DNA from: Acanthacorydalis orientalis
Lineage: Eukaryota > Arthropoda > Insecta > Megaloptera > Corydalidae
Length of the DNA: 64,000 nt
Direction: 5' to 3'
NCBI GenBank assembly: GCA_034766995.1
Contig: CM068322.1
Coordinates: 9,778,310 to 9,842,309, forward strand
Within the stretch, counting starts at the first letter, position 1. Each line of letters starts with the position of its first letter. The notes beneath the pieces were generated by a model that was not told the origin of the DNA, searched no databases, and saw nothing but the letters and a program-made list of their open reading frames with translations. The position numbers and the translations under genes are program-made. This document shows positions 35,441 through 47,524 of this stretch, piece by piece.

Positions 35441-35821
35441 TCAAGTTCTTTTTCTTTATAGTAATTTTCGAATATATGTATATACATGTATATATGTACA
35501 ACTTTCTATATATTTTAATAGAAATTAACTCATTGAGAGATAAAAATATAAATTATAAAATAAAATCTCGTATTCCTTATTACAATAATGTACATCAAAA
35601 TATTCAATTTTTAATGATTCAACTTGTCATTGAGAAATCCTGCTACCCAGATCTACTGAATTATGTGTGTTTTTTTATAAATATTAACTATTTTTTCTTC
35701 AATGAAAATATTCAACCAGTTCAAATACATTAATTTTTTAAATTTATTTTTTGTATTCATTAAATTATACGTTTACTAAATTTAATAAAGAAAATATTAC
35801 TTGTAAATACGCAGTGCTTGC

Positions 35822-35822
<1 letters not shown>
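35441..35822. other. AT-rich non-coding stretch
   Basis: An 85-codon plus-strand frame (35476-35733) is Asn/Ile/Phe-rich without motifs and is probably chance. Confidence 0.5.

Positions 35823-35875
<53 letters not shown>
35823..35875. repeat. (TA)n microsatellite
   Basis: About 25 TA units. Confidence 0.97.
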
Positions 35876-35876
<1 letters not shown>

Positions 35877-36947
35877 AGCTGCTTTGTGCTAAAAGAGTGC
35901 GTGCTATTCATTTGAATATTAAATTATAATGAAATTAAAAATTCATGTATCGCAATATATAAGTACAAAGTCTCCGTAATAACATGCAATCAAAAGAGTT
36001 ACCTACTGACCTAGTTGAGGAAATTTTCTTATTTGTATGAGTAATATTTTATAGTACACTCAATTATAATTTATTATTACAAATAGTGCTAGAACTCTGA
36101 TAATTTTGTTATTATAAAAATGTCAGTAATTATTTATGGAAGTGGATATAATATTAAATAAAAAACAAAATAAATAATAAATGTCTTTATACACCTAATA
36201 GGGAATAATATGGATTATGCAATTAAAAGAATATATTATTGAAAAGGAATAAATTATTCAAAGTAATATGAAATAAATTTAAAAGTTTTTTTTGTAATTA
36301 TTTCTGATAATTTTATCAGAAGGCATTCATTCATTTAGATTTGTACAAGAATAATCCAATTAGTAACTTTTGATAAGTAAAAACAAATATTATTAAAATG
36401 AATATAAAATAATCCAGAAAATTTGAAAAATAACTTACCTAACATTTAAATATCTATATTTCATTATAAATCACAGACATTATAAAATAAAGATTGATTG
36501 TTTAACGTAAAAATTTCCGATTCAAAATAAGGCAAATTCAAATGTGTTTTCTTATATATCTATCGTCTTTAGTATTTAAAGAAAGCAAACAGGGTAGAGG
36601 GAAATTTAATGGTTATAAAAAATGTATTATCTTTCAGAAGTTTGTTAAAATGTTTAATTGGTGCTTGTAAAATGAGGACAGAGATAGAATAAGGACAAAT
36701 TAGATATTCATTAATATGTTAGATTAGTAACAATATACAACTGTATCTATTAACAAATTCATTTTGTGCTGCTGAACAAGATGAAGAATTGAAGATTTTA
36801 CATTTCTAGAAAGTCAAATCTCGCTGTATCTGCAAAAACTGAATTTATTACATTTTTCAATTATTAATATATTTACATAAATACTACATTTAAAAAAGAT
36901 AAAACTACACTTATTAATGAAAACCTGTTTCTATCTTTTTTAACTAG

Positions 36948-36949
<2 letters not shown>
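35876..36949. other. AT-rich non-coding stretch
   Basis: No gene or repeat family is recognisable. Confidence 0.55.
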
Positions 36950-37011
<62 letters not shown>

Positions 37012-37030
37012 ATATATATATATATATATT
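36950..37030. repeat. (TA)n with GTATGTATG step
   Basis: Two TA blocks joined by GTATGTATGTA. Confidence 0.96.
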
Positions 37031-37054
37031 GTATATGTCTTGTACTTCAACCGT

Positions 37055-37470
37055 TGTTTTACTGTCGATTATAAAGACTAATATCACCACTTTTCAATGA
37101 AGTACCAGTGATGTTAATGAATTCATCCGTACATCTTGTTTATTGCCTTTTCCTTAAACGTTCTGATTCTATTAGTATTCACTCAATATTATTGTTGCCC
37201 ATCGATTGCCGTTTCTTCGTAATACATAACTCATCTCTTACCATTTAAGCATCTTGATTTTTGTCATCACTTATTGTTGTCTTATTTGGCTCTTGTCCAT
37301 TTATTAATTTTATGATTATAATGAGTTATATTAAACATTTTTTATTCCGTGTTCTGTTGTAATACTTGTAATCTTGGCATAGTTTTGGCCTTTCAATGTC
37401 AGAATTGTTTCTAAATTGATTTTTATTCAACGTTGAACTTTGTATTTGACGTTAGATTCTGGTGATTTAT
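37055..37470 (-). pseudogene. LINE ORF2 C-terminal fragment, RTE-like
   Basis: The minus strand carries the C-terminal domain of a non-LTR retrotransposon polyprotein. Readable blocks in order are NKWTRAK, ISDD, KMLKW(stop)EMSYVLRRN, GNRWATIILSEY, then in a second frame ESERLRKRQ(stop)TRCTD and EFINITGTSLKSGDI. The pattern LKW..GHV.RR..NRW followed by GRP.TRW.D is common in RTE-type endonuclease-reverse transcriptases of insects. The order relative to the reverse transcriptase fragment at 35.0-35.4 kb is wrong for one element, so this is a separate copy. It is dead. Confidence 0.78.
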
Positions 37471-37502
37471 TTCAAGGTATATATATATATACACATATGT
37501 AA

Positions 37503-37555
37503 ATATCAATGTATGTAGTGCAGTGTGTATTATCAATGTATGTAGTGCATAATGG
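37503..37555. repeat. Short direct repeat, two copies
   Basis: TATCAATGTATGTAGTGCA occurs twice, separated by about 10 bp. It may be a local replication slip. Confidence 0.85.
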
Positions 37556-37759
37556 TCGAAATTTTCTGAAATATCTCTAAAATTGATACCAAATGAATTG
37601 CAGTGACATTGCAGTAATAAATATGAAACAAACCTTTTTAATATAAAAATATAAAGACCGCATATTTACTATGTAGGTAATTCATTAATATTATTGAAAT
37701 GAATATAAAATAAAGTATTCATTACATTATTTATTATACCCTTATAAAAAAATAAGAAC

Positions 37760-37761
<2 letters not shown>

Positions 37762-37816
<55 letters not shown>
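37762..37816. repeat. (TA)n microsatellite
   Basis: About 27 TA units. Confidence 0.97.
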
Positions 37817-37818
<2 letters not shown>

Positions 37819-38713
37819 AATGATATTAAAACAATAGACATGTAGTTAAAAATTCTTACAATCCTGTCCCATGTTTCATCATCGCGCAATATGACAAATG
37901 CAGCTACCCCGTCACGATGTCACTATTGTGAAGTGTTCATTCGCACTTAAACTTTTAATTGCTTCGTAACTCTTCATACACATATTTTACATGATGTGTC
38001 TGCCTTTGTCCTTCGACAACTTAACAACTTTATAGAATATAAACGTCATATTTGTACTTCAGTTCAACTTGGTTCCCACTTGTATCTCAATTGTGTTCTC
38101 TAGTCTGAAATTAGTCGGTGTTCGGAGAAATTAATTTATGTAATTAATGAAATATTATTTTACAGTGAATAGAAAACAAGATTCTGTCTGTAAGAGAGTT
38201 TCGATTCTTCGATTTAATTTAATATATAGGTATGTTGTCTATTAGTAATGAAACCAATTTCTATAAATATAATTTCTATTATGACAGTTTCAAGATATAC
38301 CTAGAAATAATTATTCATACAATTGCTTAATTTCACTCAAAATAATTATACATTAATTTATAGTCCTTAAGATAAAATCATTAGTAAAATAAATTATTTA
38401 ATACCATACGTCAACTAGATAAAAAAACAGCTTAGAAAATGACAGTTTTATAAGACGGAATTTAAAAAAATTAAATTTACATATTCCTATTGAATATAAA
38501 ATAACACGTCTGTTTCTCTCGAGAGTTCAGTTTTGAAACTACGTTTGTGTCGTTTTTCTAGTACAAATAGAATAATATTCATGTCATTTTATTGCTTTAT
38601 TGAAAAATGTCTTTTTCTATTTGTAGACAGACATACATTGAATAGTTATATACTTACCTATATACATATTATAAAATGCAGTAAATTTATAAGCTAACTT
38701 TATTCAAATATAT
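37817..38713. other. Unassigned stretch
   Basis: The part 37860-38110 is GC-richer (CATCGCGCAATATGAC, CCCCGTCACGATGTC) but has no open frame or repeat partner. The rest is AT-rich. Confidence 0.5.
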
Positions 38714-38714
38714 C

Positions 38715-38769
<55 letters not shown>
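38714..38769. repeat. (CT)n(TA)n microsatellite
   Basis: About ten CT units are followed by about 17 TA units. Confidence 0.96.
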
Positions 38770-38772
<3 letters not shown>

Positions 38773-39240
38773 ACATTTAAATATCACAATAACACATTTC
38801 AAAACTATCAGATTCTAAGAAAAAATTGAATTTTATATAAAAGCACAAATTAAAAGTTATAATTATAAAAAGAATATTATAAAAGCTGATCTGTATATTG
38901 TTATATGTAACTGAATTGTATAATAAAATTTACAAAACACATATAAAGATTATTTCAGAAATTGCTAAAAAACTATATTCCATCTAAAGGAGAAAACGTT
39001 TCTACGGAGGGAATCGTGAAGTCCTAGTCAGTTTGGCTTGTTTAATAATTGTTTAAAGTATTGAACAATAAAGTCGTATTCTAACTATATATTACAATAA
39101 CATTATTTTATAATATTTAATAAAGTTAATCAGGAAATTGCCCATTTCGTGGTATTTTGAACCCTCTTTTCAATAATTTCTTGTGATAAGTATAAAAAAT
39201 ATGTTGGATATTGTTTTTGAGTTCATATAAGGTACGTGTA

Positions 39241-39245
<5 letters not shown>
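38770..39245. other. AT-rich non-coding stretch
   Basis: No gene or repeat family is recognisable. Confidence 0.55.
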
Positions 39246-39294
<49 letters not shown>

Positions 39295-39295
39295 T
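39246..39295. repeat. (TA)n microsatellite
   Basis: About 22 TA units ending in ACACAC. Confidence 0.96.
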
Positions 39296-41068
39296 TGTTA
39301 ATTTAAGTAACTCTTCAGAAAAATTCGGTCATAAACAAAAATGAGGATCGCGCGGGCCAATTAACATTTTTAAAAGTTAAGAATACAGTTTTATTAACGC
39401 AATATGTTCTTCTAGCTATATGGGCTTAGCCCATAAACTACGGTTCATACAAACGTCTATACATAACCGTAGCTGCAATTAAATTACAAGTGTTCACGAA
39501 AAAAAAATTGTTGATTATTGTTTTGTAACGTTCAACACCACAATTAGAGTATCAACAGCTCTATTCTATTCTCGAATTTAAAAAAATAAGTTTCCCACTC
39601 TATTCTTGAATACGTAATCTCTGTTATTCAGTGGTAATTCCCTTTTATGGACTACTTAAAAGAAAATAATGTGTTAAAATGCCATACAGGTCGCAGGAAC
39701 CTAACAGACTTATTTAAAATGAATTTTCAAAATTGAGAAATTATTAGAAGAGTAATATCTTAGGAAGAGTTAGAATGTATCAATAGTATCCTTCTTATAT
39801 TCTCGTATAGTATTCTTTTTTATGATTAGTTTTACAGCATTTCATAAAATTAAGTTTATGGTGTATTTTAAAATTGATACCTTTATTTGATGTTTAAAAA
39901 GTTATAAATAAGTCCATTTGATTACCCTAAAATAATTTGTAATATTTAAATTGTTCTGTATATTCGGTTAATTAATCTGTTATTAATGAATATTTCGTAT
40001 TGTATTTATTTATTTCCTTTCTTTGATTTTATAATTTAAAATAGTTTGTTAACCTGTCTAATCTATCTATTATGATTACTTCTTTAATTACATTTTATTT
40101 GGGCCACAATTCAATTTATTTTTTTAGAACAAAATTTAAAAAAAATAATAATATTCTGAAATATGAGAGTAACAAGTTAGAGTTAATTAGATTTAGATTT
40201 ATATTAAAATAAGTAAGTATATTCTTTTAAAATAAAACAATTTAATTATTTTTATATCTTAAAAGTGTCGCGTTCTATTTTCTCAATATATCTAACTATT
40301 ATTTTTTTTATTATCCTTTAGTTGTCATTTTTTAAATTTTCAAACCACACTGTAAATCAGTGTTTTTATTTTATTCTTATTTTTGTGCTAACTTTCTCAA
40401 TATTGTAATTTTAAATCATTTGTTAACCACAATACATTTAGTTGTCTTGATAAGATCAATTAAAAAAATAGTTTTTTTATTTAATTTCATTTATATTCAT
40501 TTAGCTGGAATGAAAAATATTTAGATACAACTTATAACTGTATCAACTGTAAATCAAATTTTTTTATTTCTAAAAATTCTAAATTTACATTAATAGATTA
40601 GATTTCATTTAGAGAAAAATAATTAAGAGTAAATATAAATTAAATTAGAATTTCTTCAAATAAAAAATTAAAAAGAAGAAACGTTGCGATATGGTATTAT
40701 TAATGAAAAATATAATTCAACCGCAAAACATAAACGACGAGATTATACGAAAGTAGGTCAAGTGTACTATATGAAAGCAAGCATTACTATATGCATATAT
40801 ACAAATACACACCACGTCCCGTTCTAATTCATTTTGATGCAAAAACGTACGGTGTTTTACTACTACGTTTAGAGAACATAAAACTTACCCTATTTTGTTA
40901 AGGTAGTAAACGTTGTGTAACTCTTCAAGTAGCTAACCTTTTTTCTGTAAAGTGAAAATATTATACGACACAGTTTTAAATCATTATCCTATTGCAGAAC
41001 GTAACCCCTTATTTAATAAGAGGTCAATTGACCTTTTTTGATTTTAATATGTAAAATATATACTAATA
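39296..41068. other. AT-rich non-coding stretch with one perfect palindrome
   Basis: TATGGGCTTAGCCCATA (39419-39435) is an 8-bp perfect inverted repeat with one central base. A GC-richer patch is near 39345-39360 (GGATCGCGCGGGCC), and 40800-40930 is mildly GC-richer. I found no gene. Confidence 0.5.
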
Positions 41069-41083
41069 CTCTCTCTCTATCTA

Positions 41084-41119
<36 letters not shown>

Positions 41120-41127
41120 TATATACA
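41069..41127. repeat. (CT)n(TA)n microsatellite
   Basis: CT and CTAT units are followed by TA units and TTTATATAC. Confidence 0.95.
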
Positions 41128-41149
41128 GATGAGTCTGTTTTATGGGTAT

Positions 41150-42130
41150 CTTTTTAATACGGTTTTGAAGTTACGCGGTGCATATTTCATGCAAATTATG
41201 TGAAGCAGAAAGCTCTCGATTTTAAAGTTCTATTAATTGTTGACAATGCACCAGGTCGTTCGCATTTCGAAAATTTAAATGTGCAGGTAGTGTTTTTTCT
41301 ACTTCATTTAATAAGCATTATTCAGCTATTAGATTAAGACATAATTGCAATTATTATAAAAATATTACGTTGAGCGCATTGACTAATTTATATAGGATAA
41401 CTTAGAAAATTAACAGTAATTGACATTTGTAAAAAAAATCTTTTTTGAACTGTTTAAATCATAATGTATCTTCAATCGCTGAAATAAGACCACTAACTTT
41501 AAATGCCTGCTGGAAAGCAGCTTGGCATGGATTTATTGCAAAGAGTGCGACCATTCAAACATCCACATTATCAGCTAAAATCATTATTTTGGCACATGAA
41601 ATTGGTGGAGAAGATTTTGATATCTTTAGCCAGGATGTCGACGAATTGCTTGTGGATAATGGCTTAAGTGACGATGATATTCTATGAATAACTTGAGATA
41701 TTGTCGAAGATTTAGAAAACGATAGTGAAGTGGAAGTAGAACCTATCTTCCTCACTGCAAATATAATTCGAGAAGGTCTTCAAAGTTGCAATAAATTGAA
41801 AAATAATTTTCTTGTTAAAGACACAAATTCTGAACAAGCCTTCAGAACCCATCGCGAGCTAAAGAATTATATGTCTGGATATCGTGAACTGCATAAAAAT
41901 TAGTAAAATCATCATTGCAAAGTTTAATCACTAATTACATTGTCAGAAGAAAAAAATCAACGCAGAAAGAGGGTGAAGTTGACGCTAATTCTGTTTGTGA
42001 AGAACCATTGTCTTTTTCATGCAGATCTGATGCACTGAATATCTCTTCTAGTAATGAAAGTGAATTCGCACCAATTCTCAAAGAGTGCCGAACATTATCA
42101 GACAGTGACGATAATTCTGATGAAAAAATA
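41150..42130 (+). pseudogene. pogo/Tigger-type transposase remnant
   Basis: The catalytic and C-terminal parts of a DDE_1 (pogo/Tigger) transposase are readable with frameshifts and stops. In order: CIFHANYVKQKALDFKVLLI, then VDNAPGRSHFENLN with the second catalytic Asp, VQVVFFLLHLISIIQLLD (family SLIQPLDQ, third Asp kept), then after damage LTLNACWKAAWHGFIAK and ILAHEIGGEDFDIFSQDVDE LLVDNGLSDDDIL. Next come EPIFLTANIIREGLQSCNK and AFRTHRELKNYMSGYRELHK, and a Lys/Asp/Ser-rich tail to 42130. The N-terminal CENP-B-like DNA-binding part and the first catalytic block are missing. I did not identify the terminal repeats. Confidence 0.85.
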
Positions 42131-42373
42131 TAAAAAGAATTGTTACTTTTCAATAAAATGAAATTAATAAAGTTTTAAAACAAACTTTTTTTAAGTTTTA
42201 TATCAATTCCTTTCAGATTTTTTAAGGATTTGTTAGGCATTCTTATTATTCTGATTTTTTATAAAAAAAATATGCTTTTTTGGTTGTCTTTTAACTCATT
42301 GCTTTGTTTTTATGCAGTTTCAGAAAATTATGAAACATATCCCTAATTTTTCTACCGCATATAAAAGACTTGA

Positions 42374-42376
<3 letters not shown>

Positions 42377-42462
<86 letters not shown>
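42377..42462. repeat. (TA)n microsatellite
   Basis: Two TA blocks are joined by one GTATAT step. Confidence 0.97.
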
Positions 42463-42465
<3 letters not shown>

Positions 42466-42628
42466 GTCTTTTCTACATTTATAAACAATTTTTTTTCCAT
42501 TCTCCGTATACAAAAACAAACACGAAAGTAAATTCCAAAAATAGTTACTCTCCCAAAATTATAACATATTGATAAATGACGTAAAAAGACAATTAAAAAA
42601 ATATTTGCAATAATTAATATTTGATTAA

Positions 42629-42901
42629 ATGTCTGATATGAGTACAGCTTGTTATCGACGAATCAAAGTTTCCGTTCAGGTTCTAGAAATTTTAAAACTA
42701 TTTTTTTCCATTCCGAAAATAGTATCTTCTTTGAATAGTGTTCTTAATCTTTTCTCATATTATTTTTGCAAATTCTTAATAGGATTAGGTAAAGCTTCGC
42801 GAAAATGTAATCAGTATATAGAGCACATTCTAAATAAATACTTGTCTCACAAACATGAGTATGAATTCCGTGTTAACACAAAGTATATACTTTCCATATA
42901 A
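42629..42901 (+). other. 90-codon open frame, unassigned
   Basis: The translation is mixed in composition, with a Leu/Ile/Phe-rich centre and Lys/His-rich end. I recognise no family or motif. It lies between the Tigger remnant and a hairpin and has no supporting promoter or splice signals. Chance or an old relic is more likely than a gene. Confidence 0.15.
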
Positions 42902-42934
42902 TATTTTATATTTAAAATTACATATTTAATGAAA

Positions 42935-42960
42935 ATAATGATTATAAAAATAATCATTAT
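42935..42960. repeat. Perfect 11-bp hairpin
   Basis: ATAATGATTAT and its reverse complement ATAATCATTAT are separated by AAAA. A TA run follows directly. It could fold in RNA or DNA but is all A/T apart from one pair. Confidence 0.9.
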
Positions 42961-43002
42961 ATATATATATTTCATATGAATTCAATTGTAAACAATAAAT
43001 TA

Positions 43003-43044
43003 TTTATGTATGTATATATTTATATATAGAGAGAGAGAGAGAGA
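43003..43044. repeat. (TA)n(GA)n microsatellite
   Basis: TATG and TA units pass into about eight GA units. Confidence 0.93.
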
Positions 43045-43476
43045 TGACATTCGATAATTTCAAAAACAAACAATATATATTTACTGTTAAAAATAAATCT
43101 AATTACTGCATTCAACTATATAAGTGGACTTGCTTCGCATACCTGTATCTATTGTTTTATAAGTGATTCAGTAGTAAGCCACACACCAGCATTTTTGTGT
43201 TACCTGACTTACCATTAACACCAATCTTTCTAAAGTTCAATAGCGTGTATTTATTATTTTTTTATAGACATTTTATTTTATGAATATAATATTACAAGAG
43301 CAATTATAGTACATTTTTTAAATTTTCTGGAGGCATGTAATATGTAGACCTCAATGGCCGAAAACAATGTGATTTAAAAATTGTATGCCAAATAAATTGT
43401 CTAGAAAAAATTAAAATTTCCAAAGGGTCAGTTTATTTTTTGTTCTTCATGAAAAAGGAGATTTTTATATTTAAGA
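43045..43476. other. AT-rich non-coding stretch
   Basis: No gene or repeat family is recognisable before the mariner derivative. Confidence 0.5.
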
Positions 43477-44059
43477 TTAGCTTGATAGGAAAATAATTGC
43501 AGTTTTTGTTTTCTGAATTCTAAACTTAATTATTTTCAATGAACGTGTCATTTCAACTTGTTCATGTTAATATCATTTTAAAGTACATTTTTCGGTCTGT
43601 ATTTTGTTAACATCGACTTTGGTTTTATTATCAATTTTGCTTAAAATTGAGCTTTTTAATTATAGATGGAAAAGGTGAAAATAAGAGTAATTTTGAATGG
43701 TTTTAAAACGGGTGGTAAAGCAGCTGAAACTAAAATTAGTTTAGTTTACTGCTCGTAAAATAAACGATGCTTTTGGTATGGATACTGTTAAGGAACGTAC
43801 GTTACAATGGTAGTTCCAAAAATTGTGTGCTTAGAATGAGACCCTAGAAGATGAAGAAGGTCGTCGGCGTCCTTCTTCAGTTCATAACGACCAAATGAAG
43901 GTGTTAGTTGAACCAGACAACGTGCAACAATCAAGAGCTTGCACAAAAATTAGAATTAGTTAGTCATCCAACAGTTCTGGAGCACTAAAAGCCACTTAAA
44001 TCAAAAAATGTTTATGAATTTGAAGGTTATAAATCCCAATTATTTTTCTACTAACCTCA
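43477..44059 (+). mobile_element. Non-autonomous mariner derivative M7
   Basis: The ends are TTAGCTTGATAGGAAAATAA and TTTTTCTACTAACCTCA. The 5' leader and helix-turn-helix codons are kept (FKTGGKAAETK, then a 17-bp duplication-like insert, ARKINDAFGMDTVKERTLQW, EDEEGRRRPSSVHNDQMKVL). After SHPTVLEH-like sequence it jumps to the element's last 55 bp (ATGTTTATGAATTTGAAGGT). The structure equals M6. Confidence 0.86.
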
Positions 44060-45034
44060 TTTTATATAATAAGTAAATTTATATGATGAAATTAGTTAGA
44101 ATATTAACGTACTTTTAGATGCATGAAATTAATTTTCACTTTTAATTGCCTAAAAAAGACCACGATTGTTATCTAAGCGTTACATAATTTAAAGAGGGAT
44201 GTAAAAAAGTAATGATTTGAGCAAAAGTAAGGGATTAAGGGTTAACATTTGCATGTCTTAGGATCAAAGTAATATTCTGATTAATTCAATTGGAATAATA
44301 AATAACATGATCAAATGTAAAATTGAGCAAATTAATTTTTCGGACAAAAAGAATTCAAACTTATTCTATACATTCCGATAATAAAAATAATATTATTTTA
44401 ATAATTTCGAAATATGCAGTAGTACTCTTAAAATTCTATTAATTTTACTGTTCTTAATTAAAAATTTAAAAAAATGCTGGGACATAACATTGAAAGCCAC
44501 ATTTTATTCATTAATTACCTTTTTATTTCCAGTTTGAAATCATTTAATTTACAAACGGCATAGATTAGATTCTCCATGTATTCTCATTACACTTTTTCAT
44601 TCAAAATTACTTTAATCATTGATGTAATCGAAAAAGCGTAGGATTTCACGAGCTACCATCAGTCTATTGCTTTAATCACGGTTTTTATTTTTAAAAAAGT
44701 GTTTTTCCTATGCGATCGCGTTTTTCAATTAAGAGTTTAATTCGTTACGATGCAGAATATTTGCATATTGGTACGCTTTCAATGTTACATAATAGCCAAT
44801 GAGAAAATTTCCAATTCAGTGCTATTCTGTAATCACATTAAAATAGATAAAAATGATTGATCTGTTTTAAATACTTTAACTTGATGTATAAAATAAAATT
44901 AAAATTATATCAATATTTCCTTCACTCAAAGGATTCACTATTAAAACGATGGAAATATTTCCTAACTATAATGCTTTTGATCATTACAAAAACTAAAATC
45001 CAATGAAAAATTGAAAAATAGTCCAGTCAAATCA
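44060..45034. other. Unassigned stretch
   Basis: The part 44620-44780 is slightly GC-richer and contains GCGATCGC at 44714-44721. No open frame or repeat partner was found. Confidence 0.5.
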
Positions 45035-45074
45035 GATGTATGTATGCATGTATGTATGTGTGTACGTATGTATG

Positions 45075-45128
<54 letters not shown>
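45035..45128. repeat. (ATGT)n(TA)n microsatellite
   Basis: ATGTATGTATG tetranucleotides are followed by two TA blocks joined by TTTATA. Confidence 0.95.
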
Positions 45129-45130
<2 letters not shown>

Positions 45131-45640
45131 GGTAAAGATATAAAACAGCACCTTTTTCGTAAGTTAAATAAAGTATTTTAAAGAAAACCACATAATTTTT
45201 ATTTTTTTTTAAATCAGTCCAATATTTTTTTTCAATAAAATTCATTTTCTTTTTTAAAAGATTTTACTTTAAATATGAAATTGTTTTATAAGCCCATGAA
45301 AAGTCTAAACGACAATTTTGCATCAATCTATTTTTTTAAATTGCTTTAGACTGTAATTATTATTTTATGGAAACAAATAATTCTTCAGCAATTTTCTAGA
45401 ATTTATAAGCGTTTTTCTCCAACGATATATTCAATTAATTATTATTTAAGTAATGAATGACTTTTTCAAATTTTAATTACTTTTTAAAATTATTTTATTT
45501 AACATTTAATTTTAATTCTTCTGCACACACTTGTAGTAAAACCAATACTATACTTTAATTATTTTCGTCATAAAATCTACAGATATTATATTAAATTTTT
45601 TATCATAAAAAAATAATTTAACCTTTTTACAACAATGTAC
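45129..45640. other. AT-rich non-coding stretch
   Basis: No gene or repeat family is recognisable. Confidence 0.55.
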
Positions 45641-45644
45641 TTGT

Positions 45645-46085
45645 GGAACTGTAGCTAAATTCATTTTAAGAAATTAATTTTTCACCTATCTCACAAAACA
45701 AAAATGTTCAACAACTAATTATTAATCATTTTTGATTGTTACTTATGCTCATCTCTAAGGGGATTTTTTTCATTCTCAAAGCGCTGCGGTACAGAAATAT
45801 CTCTTAAACACAAATGTTTCTGTACATTAATGTTCTAAGAATGATTTAATTAATTTTTACTATCTTTTATACACATATCTATGGTGATTCTATCACTTTT
45901 AGAAAGTTGGAATGCAATAAATCGTTTTTTTGTAACGTACTGTCTTAAAAATGAGCGAATCACTACCGAAATATATATAAACTACAATAAAAAGTGATAA
46001 GTAACCTATTATTGAACATTTTTGAACAGAAAAAAGATTTCAGTCTGTAGTTGAACGAAAATTTACTTGGGAATTAAAATTTGAT
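45645..46085. mobile_element. Family B inverted pair (copies B3 and B4)
   Basis: The left copy (45645-45800) is in reverse orientation: CACCTATCTCACAAAAC, AAAATGTTCAACAACTAATT, GATTGTTACTTATGCTCATC, TCATTCTCAAAG. The right copy (45890-46085) is forward: AATGAGCGAATCACTACCGA, AATATATATAAACTACAATA, AAAAGTGATAAGTAACC, GAACATTTTTGAACAGAAAA, AAGATTTCAGTCTGTAGTTG. The two face each other around about 100 bp, a layout like the fold-back copies of family A. Confidence 0.68.
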
Positions 46086-47128
46086 TTTAAAAATTTTGAA
46101 CAGTAAAAGAATGTTACTCTAAAAAGTGAAAAATAACTTTTTTATTATTATGTGTATCAGAATAGTTTTTAGCGACAATTTTAAAAAAATGATATACCCA
46201 CAATTTTCCAAATATATTAATGATGTGAAAATAAAATATTTTGTTCTTCTCTACCTTTTAAATTCTCTCCGTAAAATGTAGGTAATCAACTTGGAATTCA
46301 GAAAGAGTACCTCCAAGTCATTTAAATATAGTAATTAAGTCACAATAGTTAAACTAAGATACAATACTTTTCAAATTAACTTTAGAAATAAAAAATATTT
46401 ATTAGTGTTATTTAATCTATGTATTGCAAATATTATATTTCAAAAACTCATGTATATTACTAAATAAACGTACTTTTTCTATATATTTTAAATTAAAATA
46501 GAAAATATATTACTATAAAACCTAAAAAGATAGAATAGTATAATTAAATTCTTCCAGTTATCAAAACAACGAAATTTTGTAAAAAAGTTGTAAATAACCA
46601 ACTTCTTCAACAAGATATCTCTCTTAAAAGAATACTGTTCTCAAAACTTTTCTTCACTTTTATGCACTATCGAAAATATTGTCAAGTTCTCTCACTTCTA
46701 TAGAATTTTAAAGCTGCCTCGTATGTATATAAAAGAGTAGAACAGACACAAATGAAAACCGTTGGACATATAACGTGTCACAAACGTAAATAAATAAAAA
46801 TAAACATCGACGAGCAAGAAGCTTAAATATTTTTCTGTATAAAGAATAATGTTTTCGCTTTCATTTTGGAATCTTATAATATTCTAGATGTGTTCTTTTT
46901 CAAATTAACATGTTTTTTATTGGAATTATACTTATTTTCTATACCTATTGCAAAATAGATTAATTCATTTATTAAAAACATTCATTTAAAAACAATTTTA
47001 AAACAACTTTAATTAATTTAAAACATTGAAATAATTTGAATATTTTGTAAAATTTATGATGTAGACTTTATTTAATTTATGAATTTAATATTTATTTTAA
47101 ATAATAGATGTTCTAGTAAAATAATCCT
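46086..47128. other. AT-rich non-coding stretch
   Basis: No gene or repeat family is recognisable. Confidence 0.55.
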
Positions 47129-47353
<225 letters not shown>

Positions 47354-47524
47354 ATTTTTCTAAAAGTTGTCATTTTCTTCAGCATTTTATCAAATAATGA
47401 AACATAACTAAATGTTAATGGCTCGTCTAAAATATGTGCTAGTCTTTGTTACTACATCGTGCTTCATTTGTGTTTGTGCTGTATAACTAAGTACTTTTGT
47501 ATTTAATAGTAATTTATAAATATA

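Noticed and set aside
41555..42153. Minus-strand Ser-rich frames over the Tigger remnant
   Set aside because: They are antisense shadows of the Asp/Glu/Lys-rich C-terminal transposase frame.
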